Assembly: GCA_026707225.1 (NCBI GenBank)
Contig: JAPOXG010000130.1
Span: 27,027 to 91,026, forward strand
Reading direction: 5' to 3'
DNA from: Chloroflexota bacterium
Lineage (GTDB): Bacteria > Chloroflexota > Anaerolineae > Aggregatilineales > Phototrophicaceae
DNA length: 64,000 nucleotides
In this document: piece after piece, positions 44,601 through 52,595 of the stretch
How positions within the stretch are numbered: position 1 is the stretch's first letter
Layout of the letters: each line of letters opens with the position of its first letter
Notes under the pieces: model-generated
Databases searched by the model: none
The model's input: the letters and a program-made list of their open reading frames with translations, nothing else
Told to the model about the DNA's origin: nothing
Translations under genes and position numbers: made by a program

Positions 44601-44800
44601 GTCGGCGCTTCGAAACGACTCTGGAAACCGGGCTGGGAATCCAAGATCGCGACCCGGCGCATCTTGCCTTCCCCCAAACGGCGGCGATCGATCTGCCCAG
44701 CGGGACGTTACTCGTCGGCGAGAATACGCTGGAAGCCCGCCTGCTCAATGACAGTTGGCTGACCTGGGATGCGATTGATCTGGTCAAGACCGGCGGCTAG
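41654..44800 (+). CDS. Glycoside hydrolase family 2, beta-mannosidase-like
   Basis: A 1048-aa enzyme with the GH2 order: N-terminal sugar-binding sandwich (about 1-180, with DVWLNGQLLGANAGMFRRF), immunoglobulin-like domain (to about 310), TIM barrel (about 320-640) and C-terminal sandwiches. EWTGGNEMWW holds the acid/base Glu and MRYGEFGCHS the likely nucleophile Glu. DWWYRRDF and GWDWG are typical of beta-mannosidases. I use the ATG at 41654; the frame is open to 41609. The ribosome site is weak. No signal peptide, so it should cleave imported beta-mannosides in the cytoplasm, in line with the importer just upstream. Confidence 0.88.
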   Translation: MNTISLSGSDWFIREDADGSGEAEGLHSADLGTPGWIPATVPGNIQADLEAAHALKPLWYGAGDPRLADVAQKDWWYRRDFAVPREFANKRLRLVFDGVDYACDVWLNGQLLGANAGMFRRFGFDVAGIIKPGERNRLAVKIERIPAELAHILAASDGAMSGGGEDYPREWGPDFFVVGINQTRQLLKDLKSPTNYGWDWGVNVYTLGIWQEARLEAGGDARIEWLQVNTELSGDQRAAAVKVKLEIDSLRGLDVTAAITVQGHGVNLAANAPAALRQGDNSVELELALPDPALWWPRGQGEQPLYTLEARLLEAESDALLDRRSTCFAVRDIRWEQVEGAPADFINPYQLVINGRPVRMIGSNILPPDLLFGRMDERGPRLIRLAAAAGMNTLRVWGGGVFPSEAMLDLADELGVMLSQEFPMSSCRPETDAVFLGNLERTIRQLVKRYRNHPCIIEWTGGNEMWWYQGDDHAALHLLERIVAEEDDRLFRATCPIQGARHSPWHYDPETHYAHYDDDQLMDTGWRRGENKLMRYGEFGCHSIANLEVWQREIPPADHWPAYDEDNPVLIRKNVVQAVFTKEHWLMKSILESLFGRVETLEALVEAGQYLGAHGLRYAVDALRRRGRRIGGITSWVFNEPWPNGGGPYLVDYDGRPLMTYDFQKQALAPLSLSLKHESNLYDPRTGLDVELWLVSDAPEPAADLHWRWLLRGADGQALARDEGSAMIQPLEALKLGAIRSGPLAEMAHGLLFVELQLHDGDGRLLSERLHIFGSADSPAPLAGLVSGAVPGPARTSLEARIRSAQRADQRESLRIELTNTGEMTALFCEPHPQLAYRTDLDIEDNHAFIPPGEARLITIYAPVNSQSGLTLAQTGWRISCWNADEVLIEPSADVLFSIGRLDAMTREFAGYDDISRIQQINDLEIEAIRPDPAALPLLLRRGRRLRFVFDVPPGVAGPARLRLHTADQARSNAPLIEATLNGRRFETTLETGLGIQDRDPAHLAFPQTAAIDLPSGTLLVGENTLEARLLNDSWLTWDAIDLVKTGG

Positions 44801-44819
44801 CAGATCATTCCACGGCCGG

Positions 44820-45944
44820 CTAAGCCAGCTGCTTCTTGACCACCGCTTCGTCAAGCTCAATGCCCAAGCCGGGCCCCGCAGGCGGCTTGATGAAGCCATT
44901 CTCGAAACGAATCGGCTCTTTCAGAATATCATTGTGCAGCCCGGCGCCGTTGTATTCTTGGATCAAAAAGTTGGGCGAGCAGGTATCAAGCTGCACGGCC
45001 GCGGCCGCGGCGACTGGTCCGCAGTACATGTGAGGCGCGATCATAGCGTAGTGCGCTTCTGCCATGCCGGCGATTTTCTTCGCCTCCAGGATGCCGCCGC
45101 ACTGCCCGACGTCCAGCTGCATAATCTGCGCCGCCTGCTTCTTCAATAATTGGGCGAATTCAAACTTGGTCACCAGCCGTTCGCCGGTAGCGATCGGGAT
45201 GCTGGTGTGCGCGGCCACGCGCGCCATCTCGTCGATATTCTCCGGCGGCACCGGTTCCTCGAACCAGAAGGGGCTGAACTCCTCCAGCTCTTTGGCTACG
45301 CGAATGGCGACGGCGGTGCTGAACTGCCCGTGCGTGCCGATGGCGACTTCGAGCTCGTCGCCGACGGCGTCGCGAATCGCCCGGAATATCTTGGCCACGC
45401 GCCGGATCGTCTTCAACGAGAAATCACGCGGCTGTGGAAACAACGGCGTAAAGGGATCGAGCTTGCAAGCCGTATTGCCCGCTTCCACCAGCTTGACGGC
45501 TATCTCGCCGGCTTTCAGCGGGTTCTCCCAAATGCCTGCGGTCGGCATGTAGGCATAGGCGCGCAACTGCTCATGGACCTGCCCGCCCAAAAGATTGTAA
45601 ATGGGCTGATTGGTCGCTTTGCCGACGATATCCCACAGCGCCATCTCAATCGCGCTGAGCGCCGGCGTCATGTACAAACTGGGATGACGCCAGTCGTGCC
45701 GCGAAGCATAGATCGTCTGCCAAATGCGCTCGATATGAAAGGGGTTGCTGCCGATGACAAACTGCTCGCAGAAGTCCTCGATCATGCTGATCGCCGGCCC
45801 CAAGTTGGCGGCGTGCATCGTCGGCCGTTCGCCCAAACCGATGATGCCCTCATCGGTCATCAGCTGGACAAACAGCCAGTGCCGCCCGCCGATATAGGGC
45901 TCAATGTTGCGGACGAGAATGGTTTCAACAGCGGTTACATTCAT
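44820..45944 (-). CDS. Enolase-superfamily sugar-acid dehydratase-like protein (mandelate racemase group), copy 1
   Basis: A 374-aa protein with the capping domain and modified TIM barrel. Visible barrel residues are Lys151 (CKLDPF), Glu219-Glu220 (WFEEPVPPEN), Glu245 (ATGERL), Asp268 (QLDVGQCGG) and His295 (APHMY). The first metal-ligand segment reads IGTHGQF (192-198), with Gly where galactonate-dehydratase relatives have Asp (DFHG), so the metal site may differ. Relatives dehydrate aldonic acids. A GGAG-type site (AGGAGAG) precedes the ATG. It is convergent with the GH2 gene, only 19 bases between the stops, and heads its own transcript. Confidence 0.87.
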   Translation of the reverse strand: MNVTAVETILVRNIEPYIGGRHWLFVQLMTDEGIIGLGERPTMHAANLGPAISMIEDFCEQFVIGSNPFHIERIWQTIYASRHDWRHPSLYMTPALSAIEMALWDIVGKATNQPIYNLLGGQVHEQLRAYAYMPTAGIWENPLKAGEIAVKLVEAGNTACKLDPFTPLFPQPRDFSLKTIRRVAKIFRAIRDAVGDELEVAIGTHGQFSTAVAIRVAKELEEFSPFWFEEPVPPENIDEMARVAAHTSIPIATGERLVTKFEFAQLLKKQAAQIMQLDVGQCGGILEAKKIAGMAEAHYAMIAPHMYCGPVAAAAAVQLDTCSPNFLIQEYNGAGLHNDILKEPIRFENGFIKPPAGPGLGIELDEAVVKKQLA

Positions 45945-46073
45945 CGTTTTCTCTCCTGTTATGAATCCGTAGCATTTCAGTTAGTCGTGCTCAGTGCCTG
46001 CGCAAAAACGTTATTCCAAGCAAGTGACAAACGACGGTCTTAAGAATTGACATATAAAGGCTATCGAGATGTT

Positions 46074-46097
46074 GTACGGGCGAGCCGGTGGCCGCCC
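46074..46097 (+). repeat. GGGCGA-type hairpin, slightly decayed
   Basis: TGTAC then GGGCGAGCC-ggt-GGC-CGCCC; the right arm lacks two bases of the perfect form. It lies in the 217-base gap between two minus-strand genes, which otherwise holds nothing I can identify. Confidence 0.7.
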
Positions 46098-46161
46098 ACT
46101 CGTCCGTCTGCTCGTTTTCGCGTGACGAGACTTGTTGCCCTTATCCTTCAGTCTGCCATCT

Positions 46162-47415
46162 TCAATCCACAATCGCTTGATTCGCCAAGACGCGCAACTC
46201 ACGCCGGATCGGATAGGATGACGACGGCATCAGTTGGGTCAGGAAGATCGCTGTCATTTCCTCGCGCGGGTCTACCCAGAAGGTCGTGCTGGCAGCGCCG
46301 CCCCAGCCAAACTCGCCCGGCGAGCCCAGGATCTGCGCCGCCGGCGGGTCAAGCAAGACATAGCCGCCCAAACCAAAGCCAACGCCATCGTGGCGCGTTT
46401 CTGTGCGGATGCCCGAGCGGCGCAAATTGTGCCGAGCGCCAAGACCCATGCCGACGCCTTCCGCGCGCGTTTCGCTGTGGAGGAGGTAACCCATGCCCGA
46501 CAAATCGCTGTTGCCCGGCAGATGATTGCTGGTCATCAACTCAACCGTCTTGCGCCCCAGCACGCGCGCGCCCTCTAGCTCGCCCTTATTGAGCAGCATC
46601 TGGCTAAAGCGTAGATAATCGCTCGCTGTCGAGACCAATCCACCGCCGCCGGAACAGAGCTTCGGCTCGGACAAATAGGCGCTATCTTTCGGACTGTCGA
46701 TGAGGCGATAGCCGGCGCCTTCACGCTCGTAGTTGGCGGCGAAGCGATCGACTTGATCCGGCGAAATCGAAAAGCCGGTATCGACCATGCCCAGCGGCGT
46801 CAGAATCTCTTCGGCGAAAAAGCGACCTAGCGACTGACCCGAAATAACTTCGATGATGTGGCCCAGGACATCGGTGGCCACGCTGTAATTCCAGCGCGTG
46901 CCGGGCGAAAACAGCAGCGGCAGTTCGCTCAGATGCCCGACGAAATCCCCCAGCGACATATCTTCACCAAGCAAGTCGCGCGCGCGATACATAGCGTCAA
47001 CGGGATGGGCATGCAAGTGCCCATAGGTCAAGCCCGATGTGTGAGTCAGCAAGTCGCGGATGGTCATCTCGCGCTCGGCCGGCGCTGTGAGGCAGCCCTC
47101 GGCGTCGCCGGATTCGAAGACTTCCAAGCGCTCAAATCCCGGAATATATTCCGAGGCCGGGTCATCCAACTGCAGCAGACCGCGCTCGTAAAGCCGCATC
47201 ACCGCCACCGACGTGATGGGCTTGGTCATGGAATAGATGCGAAAGATCGTGTCTTCTTCGACCGGCCGGCCCGCTTCGACATCGCGCAAGCCATAGCAAT
47301 GCCGATAAGCCGCCTGCCCCCGGCGCGCGACTGTGACGAGATAACCCGGTATCAGCCCCTCATCGACATAGCGATTGAAATGAGCGGCGATCCTAGCGAG
47401 ACGGTCGGCGCACAA
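46162..47415 (-). CDS. Serine hydrolase of the beta-lactamase (class C/esterase) family
   Basis: A 417-aa protein of the type found in carboxylesterases EstB and D-aminopeptidase-like enzymes. SMTK holds the nucleophile Ser and the Lys; YSVATD is the Tyr motif; HDGVGFGLGG is the third box. No signal peptide is seen. The only conventional start is a TTG at 47415 without ribosome site. However, the frame is open upstream, and the residues just before it (LTRPESVGL, then CADRLARI) look like the conserved N-terminus of this family. So translation may start at a CTG at 47439, or a single-base indel separates the body from the well-placed ATG at 47464. The substrate is unknown. Confidence 0.82.
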   Translation of the reverse strand: MCADRLARIAAHFNRYVDEGLIPGYLVTVARRGQAAYRHCYGLRDVEAGRPVEEDTIFRIYSMTKPITSVAVMRLYERGLLQLDDPASEYIPGFERLEVFESGDAEGCLTAPAEREMTIRDLLTHTSGLTYGHLHAHPVDAMYRARDLLGEDMSLGDFVGHLSELPLLFSPGTRWNYSVATDVLGHIIEVISGQSLGRFFAEEILTPLGMVDTGFSISPDQVDRFAANYEREGAGYRLIDSPKDSAYLSEPKLCSGGGGLVSTASDYLRFSQMLLNKGELEGARVLGRKTVELMTSNHLPGNSDLSGMGYLLHSETRAEGVGMGLGARHNLRRSGIRTETRHDGVGFGLGGYVLLDPPAAQILGSPGEFGWGGAASTTFWVDPREEMTAIFLTQLMPSSSYPIRRELRVLANQAIVD

Positions 47416-47672
47416 GCCGACCGATTCGGGCCTTGTCAGGTCGATAAGTCTGTGCTTTCTCCATACTGTCAGTTGGCATTCTAGCGACGATACCCTAATG
47501 GCCTTTCTGAGGGCCCGCCAACGGCGTATGAGCTACATATTCTTGAACATTTGATGCTGTTTGATATTGTAGATTTAGGCAGTCATTGGGGAAAGCTCAA
47601 TATTGTTCTTCATTCTATGCAGTTGCTCGGCGAAACGTCCAGTGTTCCATATCTATATTGGGAAGACATGAA

Positions 47673-48092
47673 ATGAAAGACAACGAAAGGGCTTCATCAG
47701 CACGCCGGAACTTCCTGTCCACTGCGTTCGTTTTGGTTTGGGCGAGTACCATGCTTATCATCTCGCTGTTTCTGATGAGCGTCGTGGTGCTGCGTCTGAT
47801 AGGTCAAATGAATATAGATCTGGGCACACTTGCAGCCTTAATCGGGTCCGTTGCCGCATTTCTATCGGCATTATTCGTCTTTTACAAGTGGGCTGAAGAT
47901 CAAGACAACGCGAAGCATGATCAACTTCGCCGAGACATCAGCAACGAAGTGCGGGCGGAGATTTATAGGGACTTGTTGGAATTAGACAGTGTACGGCTCC
48001 GGCAAAGCAAGGATCAGCGCGAAACCTTAAAGCGTCTAGCTGACGGGCAAACAGCGAAACGCTTGATGAACAATCTGATTGAATCATCGTGA
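47673..48092 (+). CDS. Small two-helix membrane protein with coiled-coil tail, unknown function
   Basis: A 139-aa protein with two hydrophobic segments, about residues 16-40 (STAFVLVWASTMLIISLFLM) and 50-72 (LGTLAALIGSVAAFLSALFVF), then a charged helical tail (about 75-139). The ATG at 47673 has GGGAAG 8 bases upstream; the frame is open to 47586. It is more AT-rich than its neighbours and stands alone on the plus strand. The layout mirrors the protein at 1999-2295. No family is recognised. Confidence 0.6.
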   Translation: MKDNERASSARRNFLSTAFVLVWASTMLIISLFLMSVVVLRLIGQMNIDLGTLAALIGSVAAFLSALFVFYKWAEDQDNAKHDQLRRDISNEVRAEIYRDLLELDSVRLRQSKDQRETLKRLADGQTAKRLMNNLIESS

Positions 48093-48116
48093 CAGTGTCC
48101 ACGTTCACTTCGCAAT

Positions 48117-49712
48117 CTACGACAGAACGAATCCCTCATAACCATTAGCGACGACCTCTTCGCACTTTTCAACGTAAGGCGGGAAGCCGGGCAAGGGCAT
48201 AAACACGCGTGGCTTGCCCGGGATATTGTCGCCTTGATACCAATTGTGGCAAGACACCCACAAGGTCGCGTTCGCCACCTCATTGACGTGCGCGACCCAC
48301 TCGACCTGGGCGTCTTCAGCCGCCTCGATTATGGCGTGATCGTTCGATACCATAAAGTTGATGCAGTCCGTCACCCACTCCACGTGCTGCTCAATCGCCA
48401 CCATCATATTGGTCAAAACCGAGGGACTGCCGGGCCCAGTGATCGTAAAGAGATTGGGAAAGCCGGATACCTGCAAGCCCAGATAATTGACCGGTCCCTC
48501 AGCCCACTTCTCGCGCAAAAGCAACCCGCCCCGCCCACGAATATCGATCCGCAGCAGCGCGCCGGTCATGTTGTCAAAGCCGGTGGCCAGCACGATGATA
48601 TCGACATCGTAGTCGGCTTCGCTCGTGCGGATGCCAGCGGGCGTGATCGCTTGAATCGGCGTCGTTTTGAGATCGACCAAACTCACATTTGGGCGATTGT
48701 AAGATTCGAAGTAACCGCTATCGAGCACCGGGCGTTTGCAGTGAATCGTATAGTCTGGGGTGAGCATCTCCGCGACCAGCGAATCGTCCACAATCGCGTG
48801 AATCTTATCGCGGACGAAATCAGCCGTCGCTTTGTTGCTTTCGTGGCTGACGGTTATGTCGTTAAAAGCGCCGAAAAAGGGAAAGCCGCCCAATTGCCAG
48901 CGCTCCTCCAAAACGCGCTGGCGCTCTTCCTCGCTGATCTCCGCCGCCGAAAAGTCATTGGCGGGAATGTGGGACAATTGCGCGCCCGACTCCAGCCGAT
49001 TGCGCGCGCGGAAGCCGGCGTAATCCGCCTTGATTTCGGCGACAAAATCCGGATCCACCGGGCGATTATGTGCCGGAACCGACCACTGCGGCGAGCGCTG
49101 GAATACCGTAAGCTGCGTCGCCTGCTCTGCAATAACAGGTATCGCCTGCACGCCAGACGAGCCGGTGCCGATGACAGCCACGCGCTTGCCAATGAGGTCA
49201 AGGCCTTCATGCGGCCAACGCGCCGTATGATGAATCGCGCCACGAAAGCTCTCCATCCCATCGATCTCTGGGATATTTGGCGCCGATATGCTGCCCGTCG
49301 CCATGATCAGAAAGCGGGCGGAAAGCCACCCCCCGCCATCTGTGCCCACCTGCCAGCGACCGGACTTCTCATCGAACGCCGCTGATTCCACACGCCTATT
49401 GAAACTTATGTCCTTCCGCAAATCAAAGCGGTCGGCGACATGGTTGAGATAATGGAGAATTTCCGGCTGCGTGGGATAGCGCTCTGGCCACTCCCACTCC
49501 TGCTGCAAAGCCTCGTCAAAGCTGTATGAATACTCAATCGTATCGGTGTCGCAGCGCGCGCCGGGATAGCGATTCCAATACCAGGTGCCGCCGACGCCGC
49601 CGCCCGCTTCGATGACTTGTGAAGACAAACCCAGTGCCCGCATGCGATACAGCATATACAAGCCAGAAATGCCGGCGCCGACGATGATTACATCGAAATT
49701 CTCTGATTTCAT
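48117..49712 (-). CDS. Flavin monooxygenase, Baeyer-Villiger type
   Basis: A 531-aa FAD- and NADPH-dependent enzyme that inserts oxygen next to a ketone, giving an ester or lactone. The FAD site is VGAGISG at 11-17, the second Rossmann motif is VIGTGSSG, and between them is FRGAIHHTARWP, which fits the Baeyer-Villiger fingerprint FxGxxxHTxxWP. GTWYWNRYPGARCD is the conserved flavin-proximal segment. Length matches cyclohexanone monooxygenase. It lies last in the long minus-strand gene series, 35 bases after the SDR gene, and may be co-transcribed with it. Ketones made by the two SDRs or the alcohol dehydrogenase could be its substrate. Confidence 0.92.
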   Translation of the reverse strand: MKSENFDVIIVGAGISGLYMLYRMRALGLSSQVIEAGGGVGGTWYWNRYPGARCDTDTIEYSYSFDEALQQEWEWPERYPTQPEILHYLNHVADRFDLRKDISFNRRVESAAFDEKSGRWQVGTDGGGWLSARFLIMATGSISAPNIPEIDGMESFRGAIHHTARWPHEGLDLIGKRVAVIGTGSSGVQAIPVIAEQATQLTVFQRSPQWSVPAHNRPVDPDFVAEIKADYAGFRARNRLESGAQLSHIPANDFSAAEISEEERQRVLEERWQLGGFPFFGAFNDITVSHESNKATADFVRDKIHAIVDDSLVAEMLTPDYTIHCKRPVLDSGYFESYNRPNVSLVDLKTTPIQAITPAGIRTSEADYDVDIIVLATGFDNMTGALLRIDIRGRGGLLLREKWAEGPVNYLGLQVSGFPNLFTITGPGSPSVLTNMMVAIEQHVEWVTDCINFMVSNDHAIIEAAEDAQVEWVAHVNEVANATLWVSCHNWYQGDNIPGKPRVFMPLPGFPPYVEKCEEVVANGYEGFVLS

Positions 49713-49747
49713 TTCGATAGCTCGTTCTCCATTTTCAAAAACAGAGT

Positions 49748-50578
49748 TTAATGCATCACAATGCCGCCGGCTACAGTCAGCGCGATGCCCGTCACATTGT
49801 CGGCGCGCGCCAGATACAGCGCCGCACCCGCCATATCAGCCGGGCTCTGTTGGCGACCCAATGGGATAGTCGCGTCAACGACGGCTTTAAAGGTGTCTTC
49901 AACGGTATCCGTGCCGTAGAGGCGCTGCTGCCGCTCGGACTTGGACAGATGATCAAACCACATGGATGTATCGACATTGCCCGGGCAGATGGCGTTCACG
50001 CGGATATCGTATTCGGCCAGCTCAGCCGCCATCGACTGGGTTAAGCAGATCGCGGCGAATTTCGAGGCGCAATAGGCGCCCATATAAGCGAATCCTTGTT
50101 TGCCGGCGACCGAGGCGATGTTGATGATGAGGCCGCCATTTGCCTGCAAGTGGGGCAGCGCCGCCTGCGACATCAAGAAGATGCCCTTGACGTTAACCGC
50201 GAAGATGCGGTCCCAATCGCGCTCGGCAAAGTCGACCAGCGGCCCCGTCTGAATGACGCCGGCGTTGTTCACAATCACATCGATGCCGCCGAAAGCTTCA
50301 ACGGCCTGGTCAACGAGCGATTGACAAGAGGCGCGGTCGGAAACATCGACTTCGAGCGCCAAGCAGGCGCCACCCCGCTCGCGGATGTCAACTGCAGTCG
50401 TCGCCAGATCCTCTAAAGTGGCGAGCTTGTAGTTCCAGGATCCGGCCCTTTCGGCTGCCACAGCGCCCAAGTCCGCCAGCACGACGCTTGCGCCTTCACG
50501 GGCAAAAGCCTCGGCGATGCCGCGCCCGATGCCGCGGGCGGCGCCGGTGACGATGACGGTCTTGCCTTGAATCTCCAT
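49748..50578 (-). CDS. Short-chain dehydrogenase/reductase (SDR), tandem copy 2
   Basis: A 276-aa classical SDR. TGAARGIG (11-18) binds the cofactor, NNAG is at 104-107, and the catalytic set is Ser146, Tyr159 and Lys163 (YCASK). The ATG at 50578 is preceded by GAGG at a long distance; the frame is open further but runs into the other SDR gene. ADLG after the second strand favours NAD. The C-terminus ends in GGIVMH. It is a close paralogue of the next gene, 16 bases upstream. Known relatives oxidise hydroxyls of sugar acids or cyclic alcohols. Confidence 0.9.
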   Translation of the reverse strand: MEIQGKTVIVTGAARGIGRGIAEAFAREGASVVLADLGAVAAERAGSWNYKLATLEDLATTAVDIRERGGACLALEVDVSDRASCQSLVDQAVEAFGGIDVIVNNAGVIQTGPLVDFAERDWDRIFAVNVKGIFLMSQAALPHLQANGGLIINIASVAGKQGFAYMGAYCASKFAAICLTQSMAAELAEYDIRVNAICPGNVDTSMWFDHLSKSERQQRLYGTDTVEDTFKAVVDATIPLGRQQSPADMAGAALYLARADNVTGIALTVAGGIVMH

Positions 50579-50594
50579 CAGCGTCGATCGAGCC

Positions 50595-51425
50595 TCACGA
50601 TACGCCAATCCCATTGCCGCCGTCCACCGAGAGCGAGATGCCGGTGACGCTGTCGGCGCGGGCCAGGTACAAGGCGGCGTCGGCGATCTCCTCAGGCGCC
50701 TGCCTGCGCCCCAACGGCGCCGTCGCTTGCACGAAGGCATCGAAGGCTTCTTCCAGAGATTGGCCTTCGTATTGCTGCAGCCGATGCAGGACGAGGTAAT
50801 CGAATTGCATGGAAGTGAAGACGTTGCCCGGGCAGATGGCGTTCACCCGGATAGAACGATCGGCGAGCTCGGCCGCCATTGACTGGGTCAAGCCGATGAC
50901 AGCCGCTTTGGAGGCGCAGTAGGCGCTATTGTAGGGCGAGCCTTTTTTGCCGGCGTTTGAGGCGATGTTGATGATGAGCCCGCCCTGCTCTTCCAGGTGA
51001 GGCAGCGCCGCCTGCGACATCAAGAAGACCCCCTTGGCGTTCACCGCGAAGATGCGATCCCATTCGGACTCGGCGAAGTCGGCGATATAGCCCAGTTTAA
51101 TCACGCCGGCATTGTTCACGATGACATCCAAACGGCCAAAAGTCTCGACCGACTCTTGAACCAGGCTTTGACAGGAAGCGCGGTCCGATACATCGACCTC
51201 AAGCGCCGCGCATGAGCCGCCTCGCTCGCGGATCTCCTTCGCCGCGCCGGCCAGCTCCGATTCAGGCGATAGCCCGTAATGCCAGCCCGCCGCCGGTTTA
51301 TTCGCCAGCGAGCCCAAGTCCGCCAGCACAACATTGGCGCCTTCCCCGGCAAAGGCCTCGGCAATGGCGCGTCCGATGCCGCGGGCGGCGCCGGTGACGA
51401 GTACGGTCTTGCCTTCGATTTGCAC
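50595..51425 (-). CDS. Short-chain dehydrogenase/reductase (SDR), tandem copy 1
   Basis: A 276-aa SDR with the same motif positions as copy 2: TGAARGIG 11-18, NNAG 104-107, Tyr159 and Lys163. I place the start at the GTG at 51425 because it gives exact alignment with the paralogue (VQIEGKTV against MEIQGKTV); an ATG at 51461, 12 codons earlier, is the alternative and lies 9 bases after the alcohol dehydrogenase stop. The two SDRs differ mostly in residues 36-60 and in the substrate loop near 185-220, so they may act on different substrates or successive steps. Confidence 0.88.
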   Translation of the reverse strand: MQIEGKTVLVTGAARGIGRAIAEAFAGEGANVVLADLGSLANKPAAGWHYGLSPESELAGAAKEIRERGGSCAALEVDVSDRASCQSLVQESVETFGRLDVIVNNAGVIKLGYIADFAESEWDRIFAVNAKGVFLMSQAALPHLEEQGGLIINIASNAGKKGSPYNSAYCASKAAVIGLTQSMAAELADRSIRVNAICPGNVFTSMQFDYLVLHRLQQYEGQSLEEAFDAFVQATAPLGRRQAPEEIADAALYLARADSVTGISLSVDGGNGIGVS

Positions 51426-51469
51426 CTGAGTCTCTCGATCTCGCAAGGGTTGCGGCGACATCCAAGCGC

Positions 51470-52561
51470 TTAGGTCAAATCCAAAACGCTGCGAGCGACC
51501 TCGCCTCTGCCCAGCGCGGCGAATGCCTCATTGACGTCTTCGAGCGGATAGACGCGGGTCACCAATTCATCCAGCTTCAGCTTGCCCGCCTTATACAAGC
51601 TGAGGATGCGGGGAAAATCGATGCGCGGATTGCAGCTGCCATACATTGAGCCGATGACCATCTTCTCGGGACCCAAGATCTTGCAGTCAAAGTCGATCGG
51701 CATATTATCGGGACCATGCCCGACGAAGACGGTGACGCCGCGCCGCCGCGTGCACAAAATCGACTGCGTGTAGGGCTCTGGCGCCAAGCCGATGGCTTCG
51801 AAGGCGTAGTGCGCGCCCTTGCCATCCGTCAATTCCTTAATCGCCTCAACCGGATCGGCTTCGGCCGAATTGACCGTATGCGTCGCGCCGAACTGCCGGC
51901 TCAATTCGAGTTTGTTGTCCAGGATATCGATGGCGATGATCGGCTCCGCCCCGGCGATGGCCGCGCCCTGGATCACGTTGAGGCCCACGCCGCCGCAACC
52001 GAAGACGGCGACTGACTTGCCGGCTTGCACCCTGGCTGTGTTCAAAGCCGCGCCTACGCCGGTCATCACCCCACAGCCGACCAGCGAAGCCTGCGCGAAG
52101 GGTATCTCGCGGTCAATCGGGATGGCGATGTCCTGGGGCACGATGGTCTCGGTACTGAAGGTCCCCAGCGCGTTCATGCGTTTCATCGGGCGTCCGCTAT
52201 CGGCGGATCGCGGCTGGGCGCTGTGGTCCCAAGGCTCTTCACAGAGATTGGAATAGCCCTCCTGGCACATTTCGCAGATGCCGCAATTGCGCATCCAGGA
52301 CAGCACCACGTGATCGCCTACATTGACGCCCTTCACCGCGGCGCCCACTTCCTCGACCAGGCCCGCGCCCTCGTGTCCGAGAATCACCGGCGGCCGGTTA
52401 ACATCGACCCATTCGCCTTTGACGATATGCCAGTCCGAGTGGCAGACGCCGCTGGCCATCAGCCGCACGCGCACCTGATCATCGGCGATATCGGGCAAAT
52501 CAAACTGCTCAATCACAAGCGGGGAGTTCGCTTCATAGAGGACTGCCGCCTTCATCGCCAC
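51470..52561 (-). CDS. Zinc-dependent alcohol dehydrogenase (class III-like)
   Basis: A 363-aa medium-chain dehydrogenase. Catalytic zinc ligands lie in ASGVCHSDWH and GHEGAG (Cys near 38, His near 63) with a third Cys at LVGCGVMTG. The structural zinc lobe is C-G-I-C-E-M-C followed by NLC. The nucleotide site is FGCGGVGLN, and the Asp after the second strand (AIDILDNK) points to NAD. AGGAG precedes the ATG by 7 bases. It lies between an enolase-superfamily gene and the two SDR genes on the same strand, so it probably oxidises an alcohol or aldehyde from the same pathway. Confidence 0.92.
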   Translation of the reverse strand: MAMKAAVLYEANSPLVIEQFDLPDIADDQVRVRLMASGVCHSDWHIVKGEWVDVNRPPVILGHEGAGLVEEVGAAVKGVNVGDHVVLSWMRNCGICEMCQEGYSNLCEEPWDHSAQPRSADSGRPMKRMNALGTFSTETIVPQDIAIPIDREIPFAQASLVGCGVMTGVGAALNTARVQAGKSVAVFGCGGVGLNVIQGAAIAGAEPIIAIDILDNKLELSRQFGATHTVNSAEADPVEAIKELTDGKGAHYAFEAIGLAPEPYTQSILCTRRRGVTVFVGHGPDNMPIDFDCKILGPEKMVIGSMYGSCNPRIDFPRILSLYKAGKLKLDELVTRVYPLEDVNEAFAALGRGEVARSVLDLT

Positions 52562-52595
52562 ACTCCTTCAGCTAGATTCTCGCCTCGTCCTGGGT

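Noticed and set aside
46047..46075. TTGACA followed by a poor -10 on the plus strand
   Set aside because: It points towards the 3' ends of minus-strand genes, with no plus-strand gene close by, and the -10 matches only 3 of 6 bases.
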